A stretch of DNA of 64,000 bases from Perognathus longimembris pacificus (GCF_023159225.1 NC_063177.1:17694673-17758672); one strand, 5' to 3'. Positions 29,478 through 41,426 are shown, counted from the first letter of the stretch. Notes: a model not told the origin generated them from the sequence alone. Program-made: numbers and translations.

Positions 29478-30167
29478 TGCAGTACAGGTATTCTAGAAAA
29501 GTTAGATTATCAATTGTAAACAACCAAGAAATGTATCCCAGCACTTCTCCCAGCTTATCAGAAGGCCTCATGGTCCCCAGTGTCCTAGATGCAGTGTGTT
29601 CCTGGGACACTGTCCATAGGTAACACCCTGACTTACCAGAGTAAAATGTCACTGGCTTCCTGTGAGTGTATGGTTTGCTGTCATTGAAGCCTGCTTTTGC
29701 TCCTGTGGCCATGTGTGATTTATAGAGTGACTTCTCCTTTGGTCTTCATGCTGCTCCACTTTGTCAGGGCCTCTGAGAAGCTCAACTGCCCCCAGGACTG
29801 CTTTGATCACTTTCCCAGGAATTCATTCCATAAACAGATTGGGTAAAGGCCATATGCTTTCATTTGATTCCAAGGGCTGTTTCTTTTAACCAGTTTCCTG
29901 CCTGTGAGGGCTATTTCCATAAGACTGGAAATAGTAATTCTTTGGAATGAGAAAACTTAGGCAGATGTACAGTTAGATGAAGGACACTGGCTTGGATCAC
30001 ATTTACTGCTTCATTGAAGTCTTACAGCTATCCTAGATGGCCTTCCTGCAGTAACTACACATGTGTGAATTGGGCACTTTGTATCTGTGAGTGTACACTG
30101 GTGCATGCAGCCTGAGCTCGCATCTGTCACCATGGGTCAAGTAACATTGCCTGTGTTTGCTTTACAG
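29478..30167 (+). other. TIMM22 intron 3, distal part
   Basis: Unique sequence up to the exon 4 acceptor. No repeat or exon recognised. Confidence 0.5.
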
Positions 30168-30244
30168 CTGGTGTAAAGGCCGGGGCCATTGGCTGTGGAG
30201 GTTTTGCTGCTTTCTCTGCTGCAATCGATTATTACCTCCGGTGA
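30168..30244 (+). CDS. TIMM22: TIMM22 exon 4, coding end
   Basis: Encodes the last 25 residues (AGVKAGAIGCGGFAAF then SAAIDYYLR) and a TGA stop at 30,242-30,244. The acceptor is TGCTTTACAG. It completes the fourth membrane helix. The 3' UTR follows without interruption. Confidence 0.97.
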
Positions 30245-32474
30245 GAGGAATGGTCTGGGGTAAGGAGATGGCTGGCCAGGATGGAACTGGTCTTTGGAGG
30301 ACAGTTTTCTGTACTACTTGGCATTGCTTCAGGAGTAATGGAGCCCAAGCACTGGTTTTTCCCTCATACAGCTGATGGTGTGAGAGAGATACCAGGTTCT
30401 CTGCCTCCAGCCTGCATTGCAGCCACTGTGCTGCTCCTGGACTCCAGCCAGCGGCCAACCTATGTCAGATGGTCTCCTTCAAGCAGGTCAGGAGGTAGCG
30501 GGTCGACTGTGAGTTATATTCCACCCATGCTCAGTCCTGACCACATCTAACTCACTAAGTTGTTTGGTGCTGTGGGTACAGAAGTGGCAGCGTTTGCCCA
30601 GACCCAGAAAGCTCTTCTGCCTTGCAACTCTGTGCAAGGATCGGACTTGTACATTAGGGCAGGGAAAAGTACATTTATGCCATCCAGCCAATGATGTCAT
30701 TTTCTTTAGTGTTTTGCCATCCTTGTTAAAAAAACAAACATATATATGTTCATATTATAGTTTGAAGAGTTGGTTTATTTTTATCTAGATTCCACAGTCC
30801 CCCCAAATGGCGCCAGAGGGCCCCAAGAGTGACAGTGGGAAAGGGATAACCTTGAGAAGTCTGGCAATGTGACACTCACAAACTTGTCATGTAGGGCAGG
30901 CCTCTCACCCAAAAGCCTATCCTGGCTGTTGTGTAGCTATGTAGTTTCACTGCCTTGGCCTGCCCTGCCCTGCCCAGCTTGCTGAACTGTGGTCACATTC
31001 AGGCTCAGGCCCAAGCTCAGTTCTGGTCTGGCCATAGTAGCTAGCAAGATGAGCTGCTATTAATAGGCTGCTCCCACTACCCTTGTCCAGTCTTTTTTAA
31101 CCTTATAGTCTTCCACTGCTGGCAATTGTTTAGCCTAATTGTGTACCATGGCCAACACAGCCTTTTGTGGTTGGCTGCTTTTCTTGGGTGTATTTGTGGA
31201 GATCAAGTTGATGACTTAAGAGTTTGCCTCTTGCAGGCTAGGCTGGTGGTGTGGTGAATGCTATGTAAGGCTGTATCCAGCCAGTGGTCCTTTTTTCTTC
31301 CTACTGTACTGTACCTCCTCTGCTTTTACTTTGTTTGCTTTCTTCCTAATTTGCCCTATCTCTTAGCCTACCCACCCTAAGCCAGAGCTAGACTGGGTTT
31401 CTGCATGCAGGCATCCCAGTGTCTGTTTGTATGTGAGTGACGATGTCAAATCTGGCTGGTGACAGTTTCCTTGGCTTGTGTTCACTGTTTCCTAGGGAGC
31501 ATGAGCTAGTGCATGGGGCTCCCGGCCTTCTAGCAAATTCTTGCTTTGCATTGTGAGGGAACACCCCCACCCCCACCCCGGCCTTGCACCTTGGCTCTCT
31601 CCTGTGAGGCACTCTGTAAGACGCCCATCCCATCCTCACAAATCTGAAGACTCCGTCATCACCAGGCCAGGCAAAGTGAACAAATTATTTACTACACTGT
31701 CCCAAAACACTTTTTCCCTGAGACTATTTGAAGTGAGGGCAGTCAGGCATCCCTGTCTGGTACTTGTGGAAGTGAGGGCTGGGCTGGCTTTACCAGCTCT
31801 TATGCACAGGAGACCCAACACCAGAAATGCTACCCTGGCAACTGTATTGGCAAAGATGAGCCTGGAGGCTGTCAGTAGCCCTCAGTTCTACAAGCTAAGC
31901 CTTGTCCACATGAACTGTTGAATCAAGAAAGGAGATGAATAGCTTCCTGTTTCAGACAGCTGAGGAGCCAGTATGAGCTCATAAACCAAACAGCAATCTG
32001 CAGAGACATCTGTTCTCCATCTCCAGAGTAAACACTGCAGAAGATCAGGTCGATGGGGGCCTATGTGAACCCCATTGTCTCTCCTCAAGGAGGGTGGCAC
32101 TCTAGGAGATGCAAGTCTCCAAAAAGCAGGTTAGAACAAAAGGCTTCCCCAAAGATGGTGCTCCAGGACACTGATGGCAAGCTTTGTGGAGAGACGTGCG
32201 CTTCATGAACTACACCCGGTGACAGCAGCAGCCGGACCAGCAGCAAGCCGATGCTTGTGTGAAGAGCAAGGAGGCTTGCCCCCCCACCCCCCGCCTCCAA
32301 CCCACTGCAGCCCCCACAGGCCAAAGGGAGGCTTAAGGACAGCAAGGTAAACAGGTTCCTAGAAACACATCTGGATGCAGCTGGAAGAGTTAAATATTTA
32401 GATTAGTGCTGGGCCTTCCCTGGACTATTGAGAACACAAACATCCACACCACAGGGCTGAGTTTTGTGCAAATG
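30245..32474 (+). other. TIMM22 3' UTR and gap between convergent genes
   Basis: Unique sequence with no SINE. The 3' UTR of TIMM22 begins at 30,245. I found no canonical AATAAA on the plus strand in this stretch. A CATAAA variant occurs at about 31,980, ATTAAA at 32,591-32,596, and the first AATAAA only at 33,402-33,407, already inside the ABR 3' UTR. The true end of the transcript is unresolved. Confidence 0.55.
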
Positions 32475-34796
32475 TTGGGGCTTTGCATTTTTTTTTATTA
32501 ACATTTTCCTCTCACGTGGTTTACATCATTTTATAATCTACATAAATTGAAAACAGAACAGAGACAAAAAAAATATATCCTTACCAACTTATTAAAGTCA
32601 AATATTAATGAAGGGTCCTTTCCTACCTCCATCAACAAAAACTGGCAACCCTCAGCCCCTGCCCAGCGAGAAATGCATGCCTGGGATTCCTGGAGCTGCC
32701 TTCAGTTGGCACAGGCCACCTGCTGGGCAAGGGTGACTGGGGTTCTGGGCTGCATGGTCCCTGCCTCAGGAGAACCCACAGGGTCATTTCCCCCATGCAG
32801 CTCAGTCCAGCTCTGGCACGCAGTCCTTCCCACTCGGTGGAATTGTAAATATCATGAGCCTTTTGTGTTTCTCAGCCCTTGTAGCCTTTCACCTTGTATA
32901 TTGCCTAAGCAAGTTGGGGCTGTAACTAGCTCTACTTGGGCCTCTAATCTGTTATCCTTGATCCTTTGGAAGCAAGAACCTATAGCCACACACCAGCACC
33001 CATTCACTAAGCAGACATTTGAGGACTGGTCAGCTGCTGGGGTCTTAATGCTCAAGTGGTTTTTTTCACCTCCTACCCCAGAGAGCAGGGCTCCTTGCTA
33101 CTCTGCTAATGGGCAGCTGGGTGGTTGGCATTTCTTTCCTCCATGTGTGAGTGGACTGTTCTGCCAAAGACAGTAGAAAGAGCCCTGCCTCACTTAGCAA
33201 GCACCACAGCCTTGGGGCCAGCAAATCCTTCTTCAGACTTAGTCCTGAGCATACACAGTGGGAACTGTTCTCAATCCTGAGGGAGGGTTTAGAATCTGCT
33301 AACACACAAGAGCCTGAGGGCTGTGCTAGAGCCTGAGCTCTTAGAAGAGCATCTGCCCTCAGGCTGAAGGCCACTGCTCAAGCAAGAAATATAGCTTTGG
33401 GAATAAACCTGCTTTGCAGTACTGAGCCGTGGCTGTCAAAGTTGGGATGGCACCCACTAGTCCCCTACTTCCAGTCCTGAGAGTCCGTGCCTAATTCCTC
33501 ATCCTCCCCCAGCTTCTGGAGTTCCCCAGCCTTTCTCTAGGCTGCATCTGGGAATGGGGGCAAGGCAGGGGCAGCACTGCTGGCTGTTGGCCCCTAGCCA
33601 TTTTGTTGTGCCTGCCTTTCTCAGGCCTGCAGCACATGTGGCTGGGAGGGCTGCCCGTGGCAGTGCTTGGCTGTGGAGTGTGTAAAGTCTAAGGCAAAAG
33701 TACCACGAGGTATGTGTGGTGCCAGCAGCCTCCAGGATGGAGCCTGCGCCAGTCTGGACACCTGCTTCAGCCACAGAAGTCACCCTCCAGGAAGCCGGGT
33801 TCTGCTAGAAAGCCTCCAAGTCCTTCCCGCTCGCTGCCAGTGATGCTCAGCGCTGTGTCCCTGCGCTGTCCTGGTCCTTAGCCACCTGGCTCTCCACATC
33901 CCCACGTCCCCACACGTCTTCCTGACCCTCATCTCTTGGTAGCCGGTCACTTGCAGGCCTTTACACTTAAAGGAAATAGAACACTGGGGAAAAGGAACTG
34001 AAAATTCAGTAGTAGAAGAAACAGTCAAAATGCCTCACTGGTAGGCAGGAGACAGAACAAACCCCAGAAATGGCGACTTTCAGATGGAAAGTTCCAGAAA
34101 TCAGCTCTCCAGCTCTGCTGAGGATTAGTGTGAGTCTGTCTCCTTGTCCAACATTTGCACAGGTAGCAAGGCCAAGCAGGTGTGCCTCCATGGGTGGAGG
34201 GCAGGGAGAGGCCGAGGGCCGTGTGCAGTGGTGTCAAATGGCTGCCACTGCCACCCAGGGCTTCTGCAGAACGTTCCAGGTGGTGGAGAGAAACCCGAGG
34301 CCGCACATGCATGCGGCAAGCTGGGAAGAAGAGGGCAGAGGACACCGAGGGGAGGCTGAGATCTGGGAGCAGGGCCAAGAGAAGCTGGCAGCAGTTACAG
34401 AGTGCAAAGTAAAAGCCTTTGGACTGGACTCGGGAAGAAAGAAAGTTGGGGAACATGAAAGAACAGAGCAGGCTGCCTGTCTGCCCACACCGGGTTGGTG
34501 AGGACCTTTTCTGCATGACAAATACACATAAAACAATTCCTGAACAGCACGCAGCATCAGACACAACTAAAGGTACAGAGGGCAGGAGCCGGGGTGTGGT
34601 GATGAAGCTGGGGGCTGGTCAGCTGGCTTTGTACAGGTGGCACAAAGGATGCACGCAATTCCAGTTCTTGGAAATCAGCTTCCCCTGGAGTCTGGAGTGC
34701 TGGGCTGGGGAGTTTCTGTTGCAGTCTTTCAAGTCTGTGTTGGGCCCAGGCTGCAGGGGCTGGCTCTGGCCACCCCCACAGCTGCCCTGCCTCGGG
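32475..34796 (-). other. ABR: ABR 3' UTR (minus strand)
   Basis: Follows the ABR stop codon on the minus strand. A canonical AATAAA lies at 32,499-32,494 (minus), so the mRNA probably ends near 32,475. The 2.3-kb stretch has no SINE although neighbouring DNA is full of them, which suits exonic DNA. The end was set from the hexamer only. Confidence 0.65.
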
Positions 34797-34886
34797 CTAC
34801 ACGTCTGTGGAAAAGTACAGTGTGTTTCGCTTCAGTTCTGCGAAGGAAATGGGGGGATGCTGCAGGTAGTAGAGGAGGACCTGGAC
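34797..34886 (-). CDS. ABR: ABR last coding exon (RhoGAP C-terminus)
   Basis: ABR is a BCR-related multidomain regulator whose C-terminal RhoGAP domain speeds GTP hydrolysis by Rac and Cdc42. This exon encodes the final 29 residues, [19 protein letters not shown] then [10 protein letters not shown], and a TAG stop at 34,797-34,799. The acceptor is CCCTACAG at 34,894-34,887. It carries the last helix of the GAP domain and the terminal TDV, a PDZ-ligand-like end also seen in BCR (TEV). Phase 0 start. Confidence 0.96.
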
Positions 34887-35195
34887 CTGTAGGGAGAGAG
34901 CGAAGATTGAGGTTGGAGTCCTTGTCCTCCTCTTTCTCCACCTAAGCTGCTGAGCAGAAATGATCTTTGAACCAGGGCCAAGTCTGTGCTGTACTAATCG
35001 CCCCTGCTGGCTCTAGCCACCTCCTTTTCCTTGGGAGCCTAGGTAATTGCCCATTTTCAACACTAGAGGGCGCAACAGGGCAGAGGGAAGCCTCTGCTCC
35101 TGGCCCTGACGTTGGCTTTGCTTTAACAGCTTTGCCTGAGTCTTGCAGGAATTTTGAAGAAGCTTCCTGATTCCAGAAGCAGCTCCAGAGCTTTT

Positions 35196-35400
35196 TTTTT
35201 TTTTTTTTGGCCAGTCCTGGGCCTTGGACTCTGGGCCTGAGCACTGTCCCTGGCTTCTTCCCGCTCAAGGCTAGCACTCCGCCACTTGAGCCACAGCGCC
35301 GCTTCTGGCCATTTTCTGTATACGTGGTGCTGGGGAATCGAACCTAGGTCCTCGTGTATCCGAGGCAGGCACTCTTCCCACTAGGCTATATCCCCAGCCC
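35196..35400 (-). repeat. IDL-Geo SINE in ABR last intron
   Basis: Perfect 16-bp direct repeats CAGCTCCAGAGCTTTT at 35,180-35,195 and 35,401-35,416. The left monomer is the TCCGAGGCAGG variant, as at 22,447-22,648. Sense to ABR. Confidence 0.95.
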
Positions 35401-35504
35401 CAGCTCCAGAGCTTTTATGCATGAGGTTTTGCATGGGGACAAGGCCCCCATAATTTTCTGTGCCCCTGGAGGGCTTATTCTTTCCTCCTCCCACCTTTCC
35501 TTCC

Positions 35505-35690
35505 TACTTTAGGAGTTAAACACAGGGCCTTGTACCCTCCGTACAAGTGTTCTACCACTTGAGCCACACCTCCAGTCCTTTTGATTTCAGTCATGTAGCA
35601 TCTCAAGATTTTTGTGGCCTCAAACCATGGTCCTACTTCCATCTCCTGAGTAACTGGGATTGCAGGTAGAAGCCTCCATTCCTAGCATGC
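35505..35690 (-). repeat. Old 7SL arm joined to ID-like unit
   Basis: Reversed order: an ID-like part (TTCTACCACTTGAGCCACAC) then a 7SL-like part (GTAACTGGGATTGCAGGTAG). Same architecture as 25,797-25,943. Confidence 0.6.
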
Positions 35691-35938
35691 TTTTGAGTCT
35701 TGCTATCTTTGCCCTTTGAGCTTTCTGAGACTGAGGCACTCTTGGTACCTGGAACACTCTCTGGCCCCTCCCCTAGACTCAAGAGTTTTAGCCTGGGAGG
35801 GGAAGGACATTCCATATCCCCAAGCCTAGTGGCAATCTATATATGACCGACCCAGCTGACCGGAGGGGAGAGGTGTGGGCACTCTGCCATTCTCTCTACC
35901 CCTCCACTGGCCACAGGGCTGAGTGGTGCTGGTGGTAC

Positions 35939-36086
35939 CTGTGCCATGACGTCATGAGACCAGATGTCTGCAGCCGATGTGAGATGTGCTTTACTCTCCA
36001 CTTCTGAGGGTCTCAGTAATGTGGGGCCAAACACCGTGGCCAGGTTGTGAAGTGACATTTTGTTAATGGGCTCCTTCTCGGCAACC
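35939..36086 (-). CDS. ABR: ABR RhoGAP exon ([12 protein letters not shown] segment)
   Basis: 148 nt: one base completing Arg of HLKR, then 49 codons from [18 protein letters not shown] to WSHDVMAQ. It contains [13 protein letters not shown], a signature helix and loop of RhoGAP domains that packs on the bound GTPase. Acceptor TTCTCAG, donor GTACCA. It splices in phase 0 to the last exon. Confidence 0.96.
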
Positions 36087-37010
36087 CTGAGAAGGAGGTA
36101 GGGAGAAGAGAGAAGTCTGTAGAAATCATTCTTCAACAGCCACTTGGATCCCCCAGGACCCAGGGTGATCCAGGGCAGCTGTAGGATTCCCAGGACTCCT
36201 TGCAGCTAGAGCCCTGCTAGTGTTAAAGGCACTCAGGTGTGCCCCAGTGTGCCATACTCCCTGCCTTCAGGCCATCTGCTGAACTGATGATAAACTGCCA
36301 GGACCAGAAGGACCCACAGCCAGCAACTCCAGTGTCCTTGCCTTAGAGACCACTGCTGTTCTAGAACACCTATCTGTAACCATTCATACCTGTCAGTTTC
36401 ATCTTCCCACAGAGCAGATGAGGAACCCAAGTATGGGAAGGTTAAATGTCTTTAAATGTGAACCACTCAGTCTTCCCAAGAACCTGTGCTTTTAACCACT
36501 CTGCCCTTCACCTAGCACGCGGTAGTCCAGCTGTGGGAGTGGCCAGAGGGAGAGACTGGCAGAAAGGACCAGGGGTCCAGCAGGAGCTGCTCACTAGACC
36601 CATGGTTCTGCCCGCTGTGCTAACCCCAGCCAGGCCTGGGGGCTGTCCTCCCCAGGCTCCACAGGGTAGGCTCATGAGACCCCAGCTGTTGGCCTCCCTT
36701 CGGATTTTCCATGTTTCTCTTGCATAATAGACCAGATGCTCTGTCAACACTTCCCTTGAGTGACAGCAGGAGCTGCCATCTGTGGCTGGTGTCCAGCCAG
36801 CCCTAGTATTACCGTGAAGCTCTGAGCCTCCCTCCCAGCTTAGAAAATATTCCTAGAGCTGAGCTACACCCGCCCTGGGCAGAGCCTCCCCACAACCTTC
36901 CAACACCATCCCCGCCTCCCGGGCAGGAGTCAGGGATGCGCCTGCTGACTGCTTTGGAAACGGCAAACAACACGATGTCAGCAGGCAGTTGTGCAGTGGG
37001 CTAGTCCCTC

Positions 37011-37067
<57 letters not shown>

Positions 37068-37896
37068 CCAAGGGCCCAGATGTGGGAACAGAATGCCTAG
37101 TTCCCAGGGTGGAAAACCTAATGAATTTTCCCTTCCCACTCCTCTGCTGTGCGTCTTCCCACAACGCTCACCAAACTATTTGAGAATTGGTTAGGACTCT
37201 TTCCCTGGCCAAACCAGAGGGAAAATATCTCCTAATGGGAAAAACAAGACACCAGGCCCAGAAGCTCCCGCTCTCTGCTGGCCCCCCTTAGCCAGGCCTG
37301 GCCGAACCAGGTGCCTGGACCCAAGAAGAGGCTGAGCTGGGCAGAGAATATCTTGGTCCTGGGTGGTAAAGGGGGTTAAGGAATGCCCAACGACTTCCTC
37401 CCCAGCACACCCCGGATTAACCTAGGCTCAAATGTTTCAGAAGGCCCCTCGGAGCTCAGCTGCAGTACTGAACATGGTGGTGGGCATCAGCTTGACCACA
37501 GAAAGGGTGAGGGAAATCAAGAAGGGTCTTAGGATCTGGAAGATGTGGGTTCTAAGAACAATTCTGTTCATCCCAAGGAAGTCCCTTTTGGTTAGGGACT
37601 CAGTTTCCCCTATCTGCCCCATGAAGTGTGGGACAAAACCAGTGGGTTTTGAACTCTTAAATATGACTCACAATACAAACACATGTGGCATTTTAACCCA
37701 ATACATCTATAGGTAATTAAAAAAATACGTCTGCTTCCTGCCTGCAGTGCACCCCAAACTACCCATTCTACTTCACTTCAAGAATGCTAAACTCACTGGT
37801 CACTGACAAGCAGGGCCTGCTAATCCTAACACAGGTCTATGGAGCTTTGCTTGGCTTCTCATCCTCCCCCTGGCTCCGCCCTGCCCCATTCAGTAC
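36087..37896 (-). other. ABR: ABR intron
   Basis: Unique, SINE-poor intron. A weak MIR-like stretch lies near 36,390-36,450 (AGATGAGGAACCCAAG). The (CA)n at 37,012 is the main repeat. Confidence 0.6.
37012..37066. repeat. (CA)n microsatellite
   Basis: About 27 uninterrupted CA units in an ABR intron; likely polymorphic. Confidence 0.95.
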
Positions 37897-38002
37897 CTTT
37901 TCAAGTGTTCCAGCAGGAAGAGGAAGGTGATGAGGTTGGGGTCGGGCAGGGAGCGGAGCAGGTGCATCATGCAGTTCTCCTTGGCAGCAGGGTCAGACAG
38001 GG
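37897..38002 (-). CDS. ABR: ABR RhoGAP exon ([11 protein letters not shown] to HLKR)
   Basis: 106 nt encoding [20 protein letters not shown] and [15 protein letters not shown] with split codons at both ends (enters phase 1, leaves phase 2). It supplies the central helices of the GAP domain, [16 protein letters not shown] being strongly conserved with BCR. Acceptor CTCCCATAG, donor GTACTG. Confidence 0.96.
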
Positions 38003-38752
38003 CTATGGGAGAGAAGAGGCTAGGGCAGGGCCTGCTTGGGGCAGGGGGACTGGGAGGTTGGAGGTTGAGGAAAAGCCCTGGCAAGAGCCCTAGTGGCTTT
38101 GAGGGGGGATCTTGGGGAGAGCTCGGGCTGCAGAGGTGGGTAGCAGCAGTTCCCTGGGCACCCCACCAAGGCCTCGTTTTGATGGGCAACCTGGCTGGAA
38201 GGCAGGCTTTGGGAGCATTTCCTTCCTCCCCCTCCTCTATGGGACACTGCCACAGTGCCACCCTGACCCCCATTCTATGCTAGATTCAAGCCAGTGGTGA
38301 CACGCCAAGGGTGGGGATAATTTCTCTTTGTCAACTGTTTGTGTTGCACACAGAAGTGCCTGGTTTTCCTGGGGTTCCTCATTCCCTAGGGGGCTGCAGT
38401 CTTTAGGCCTAGGTGCAGCCTAAGGAGGGGCAGGCAGGGTTCCTGCCTGTCTGGCCTGTAGCGGGGTGAAGAGAGGAGGGAGCGGTGCTGGAAGGCTTGG
38501 TGTGCCATCCTCAGGGTCCTGCCACTGTCCCCCTCAGGGCAGTCTGCTAAATGCTGGTGTGTCCAGGTATGCAGGTCATGTGCAAGGAGGAAGCACAGAG
38601 GGAGAAGCTGGCACACCAGGCCCAGCCATGAAGCCTGCCCGTGCCCTGGGCAGGGGTGGGCAAGGGAAGGCACAGCTTGTCTCTCTCTGGACTTCACCAG
38701 CTAGGGGCCTCTGATGTGACACAGCTGACCCTCAGAACCCCAGGAGCCTCAC

Positions 38753-38887
38753 CGATGCCCTCCATGAAGGCTGGGTAAAGTCGGTCTGTGAGGAGGGGCT
38801 CAGGCAGTTCCCGGAAGTAGAGCTTGAGGGTGCCTGCAATGGCATTGATGTCCATGTCGCTCAGCATCAGCAGGATGTCCTTGTTAT
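38753..38887 (-). CDS. ABR: ABR RhoGAP exon (FRELPEPL segment)
   Basis: 135 nt encoding [37 protein letters not shown] and PAFMEGI. The [12 protein letters not shown] motif is a hallmark of RhoGAP domains. Acceptor CCTGTAG, donor GTGAGG. Both junction codons are split and rejoin correctly to the neighbouring exons (N from A+AT, A from G+CC). Confidence 0.96.
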
Positions 38888-39211
38888 CTACAGGGGACAG
38901 GCGAGGTCATGGACTGTGCTGGCCTCTGAGTCATCACTCTTGCCCCAGCAGCCAGGCCTCTTAGTCCTGCCCTGCCCCCAGATCTGTCATGAGGCAGACT
39001 CCACCCACCCCATCTTAGACTCTGCCTTCCCTCCAGCAGAACATAGGTAGTGCCCTCAAGTTCTGGGACACCTAGGGACAGGGGAGCAAGTAGACATGGG
39101 TCAGGACAGGGAGCATGGCCTGTCACCTGAGTCCCAGAGCCACATTCATGCCACATGGCACATACTTTCCAACTGGAAATTCTAATTACTACACTCGTCT
39201 GGACTGACTGG

Positions 39212-39441
39212 ACTTTTTTGGGGGGGTCAGTCATGGGACTTGAACTCTGGGCCTGAGTACTGTCCCTGAGCCTCTTTGTGCTTGACCACTTGCGCCACAG
39301 CACCACTTCCAGCTTTTTCTGCTTAGTTTACTGGAGATAAGTCTCATGGACTTTCCTGCCTTGGCTGGCTTCGAACTGCGAGCCATAGATCTCAGCCTCC
39401 TGAGTAGCTAGGATTACAGGCGTGAGCCATGGGTGTCCAGC
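39212..39441 (-). repeat. 7SL-Geo SINE in ABR intron
   Basis: Reversed, full length; sense to ABR. Confidence 0.88.
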
Positions 39442-39538
39442 TGTACTATCCATTTTTGACCCCCAGAGTGAGTTCTGACAAAGCCCTGGCTTCTGGGTCA
39501 CAGAGGAGCTATGTGCCAGCACATTCGTGCCTCCTTCC

Positions 39539-39578
39539 TGCTGGGCTTCCCTGCTGGGCCTGGCTTCCCTGCTGGGCC
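39539..39578. repeat. Short tandem duplication
   Basis: CTGCTGGGCTTCCCTGCTGG and CCTGGCTTCCCTGCTGGGCC form two near-identical 20-bp units. Confidence 0.7.
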
Positions 39579-40101
39579 CCTTTCAGCCTGGACTCACTGC
39601 TGCCTGCCCTGTCAGGATTCCTGACCATTGGGTATGCTGCCAAAGCCTGAGCCTGCAGGACAGTGAAGAGAAAACAGGCTTATATGGGACAAATCTGCCC
39701 TTACAAAAGGGCCTGGAGGCAGCACGGGGGAGCCTGAGCTAGCAAGCCCATGCTCGAAGGCCTTTCATTTCCTGGCAGCCACTAGACACCAGGCATAGAA
39801 GTGAGGAGCACATACCATGGAGTCAAAGGGTTTAAGTCCAAGCTCGAAAGTTCTGAGTTGGGGAACCCTGAACAAGAGGCTTGGCCCCCCCTGGTTCTAC
39901 CCACTTCCATTAGAGCAGAGGGATGGTGAGGACAAGCGTGTGCAGACAGCATGTGGGTCTTCTTGTCATGGTGAACTGCAGGGCTGCAGGCCCAGCCTTT
40001 TCTGCTCTACCCTTCTCCATGGACAAGGCCCCTTGGTCTCTCTGAGCCCTCCTAGCAGCCTGCCCAGCACCCATTTGCCCTTCCTGGGCTTCCAGACTCA
40101 C

Positions 40102-40241
40102 TGGCATCAAAGACAGCCTTCAGAGCCTGGATGTCTGTGGCCACGCCAGATATCCGGTAGATGCCGACCTCCTCGATGCCTCGCTTCTCTACCTCCTCCA
40201 CACACTGCCGCACGATGTAGGGCACCTTGGAGCGTTCGCGC
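40102..40241 (-). CDS. ABR: ABR RhoGAP exon with the arginine finger
   Basis: 140 nt encoding [37 protein letters not shown] and QALKAVFDA. The Arg of GIYRISG is the catalytic arginine finger of the family and is intact. Acceptor GCCCCACAG, donor GTGAGT. Completes Lys of VVTK with its first base. Confidence 0.96.
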
Positions 40242-40479
40242 CTGTGGGGCAGGGCTGTGAGGGAGATGGAAGGGGGCCACCCAGTGCTGGCCAGCCCCCT
40301 CCCCAGCACAGGTTGGCCTTGGGTAAGCTGCGGCTTCTGGAGCTGGGAGGGGGGGCTGAGGAAGCTTTGCCACTTTGCCTGCCAAGGCCTGCCCGCAGAG
40401 GCAAGGGACATGGGTGGGAGAAAGTCCAATGACTGGGGAAAGCATGGTCCCTTGGATTCAATGTTTGGGGGAGAGCAGC

Positions 40480-40545
40480 CTAGGGGTAGAACCCAGTGGT
40501 GGAACGCTTGCCTAATAAGCAAAACCCTTGGATTCCATCCCAAGA
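40480..40545 (+). repeat. ID-like SINE
   Basis: CTAGGGGTAGAACCCAGTGG, then AACGCTTGCCTAATAAGC and a decayed box B; followed by a 13-G run (about 40,560-40,572). Confidence 0.6.
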
Positions 40546-40972
40546 AAGAAAATTCATCGGGGGGGGGGGGGGTCAACAGGTAAGCCATGTGCGGGAGCTG
40601 GGGGTCGGCCCCCAGAGACAAAAGAGTGTGGTAGGGTGGTGTGACCTGAAGGGCCCTGCCTCAAAGCCACTCCCTAGACTCCAAGACTCCAGCCTGGGGT
40701 GGCCAAGCCGAGATGGGGACCTGCATTTGTCAATTCTTCCTACTTACTGCAAGAAGTGGACACTCCGGGCCTTCCCCATGGGACTGCCCCACCCAGCCCC
40801 CCATTTCTATGATGGCTGTAAACTTCTGTGGGCCACTTTCAGCCTCCAAACTGGCCATCTGTGACTGGGGGTGACGGATCAGGTGCTGCTAGGGAAAAAG
40901 GCCTGAAGGCGGGGCTCTAGGGGGGACCTAGATGCTGACGCCAAGTGCTTGGACCCCTGGAGCACCACCTAC

Positions 40973-41082
40973 TTTGTCACCACGCTGATCTTCACCCCGA
41001 AGACACCAGTCTGCTTTTTGGATGGGGTCCTCTTCAGGCTCATATCCCGGCTGGTGAATTTCATGGAGAATTCCACTTTGAT
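40973..41082 (-). CDS. ABR: ABR exon IKVEFSMKF to ISVVTK
   Basis: 110 nt encoding [20 protein letters not shown] and [16 protein letters not shown], the linker after the C2 domain that is conserved with BCR. Donor GTAGGT. The acceptor is odd: on the minus strand the intron ends in nine C, fourteen A, then CAG, so there is no pyrimidine tract next to the AG (see findings). Confidence 0.95.
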
Positions 41083-41366
41083 CTGTTTTTTTTTTTTTTG
41101 GGGGGGGGTGTAGAATGAGGCAGACAGAAGTTCAGGATATGAGTATCCCAGGAGTGTCTGCTAAACAGAGGGGTCTCCCTTCCCAGGACTGCAAGCAGGG
41201 CTCCTGGGACCCCAGGGATCCTGCACCTGGGAGTAGGAAGGGTGGGGCAGAAGAGAGTGAGAGGGCTGGAAAGGGTAGAGAGGAAGTAGAGGCAGAGGCC
41301 AGGTGTGTTTGGGGTGGGGGGGGGCACACACCCACTGGTTAGACAGTGCTCATCCCCCAGGCTCAC

Positions 41367-41426
41367 CCCATTCATCTCGATCACATCCGTATGCCAGTTC
41401 TTGGTTTCTACAGTTTGTGGATCCAA
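41367..41426 (-). CDS. ABR: ABR exon [20 protein letters not shown]
   Basis: A 60-nt exon of exactly 20 codons, phase 0 at both ends. It encodes the segment that follows the C2 domain in ABR and BCR. The acceptor has a strong pyrimidine tract (CTTCTCTCTCTACAG) and the donor is GTGAGC. The next upstream exon of full-length ABR (ending GKGQIQ) was not found in this window. Confidence 0.95.

Noticed and set aside
32547..33176. 209-codon open frame on the plus strand in the ABR 3' UTR
   Set aside because: Antisense to the UTR, no recognisable domain and no conserved start context.
34025..34566. Overlapping open frames of 110-180 codons on both strands near 34,000-34,560
   Set aside because: All lie in the ABR 3' UTR, in conflicting frames, with biased composition and no family match.
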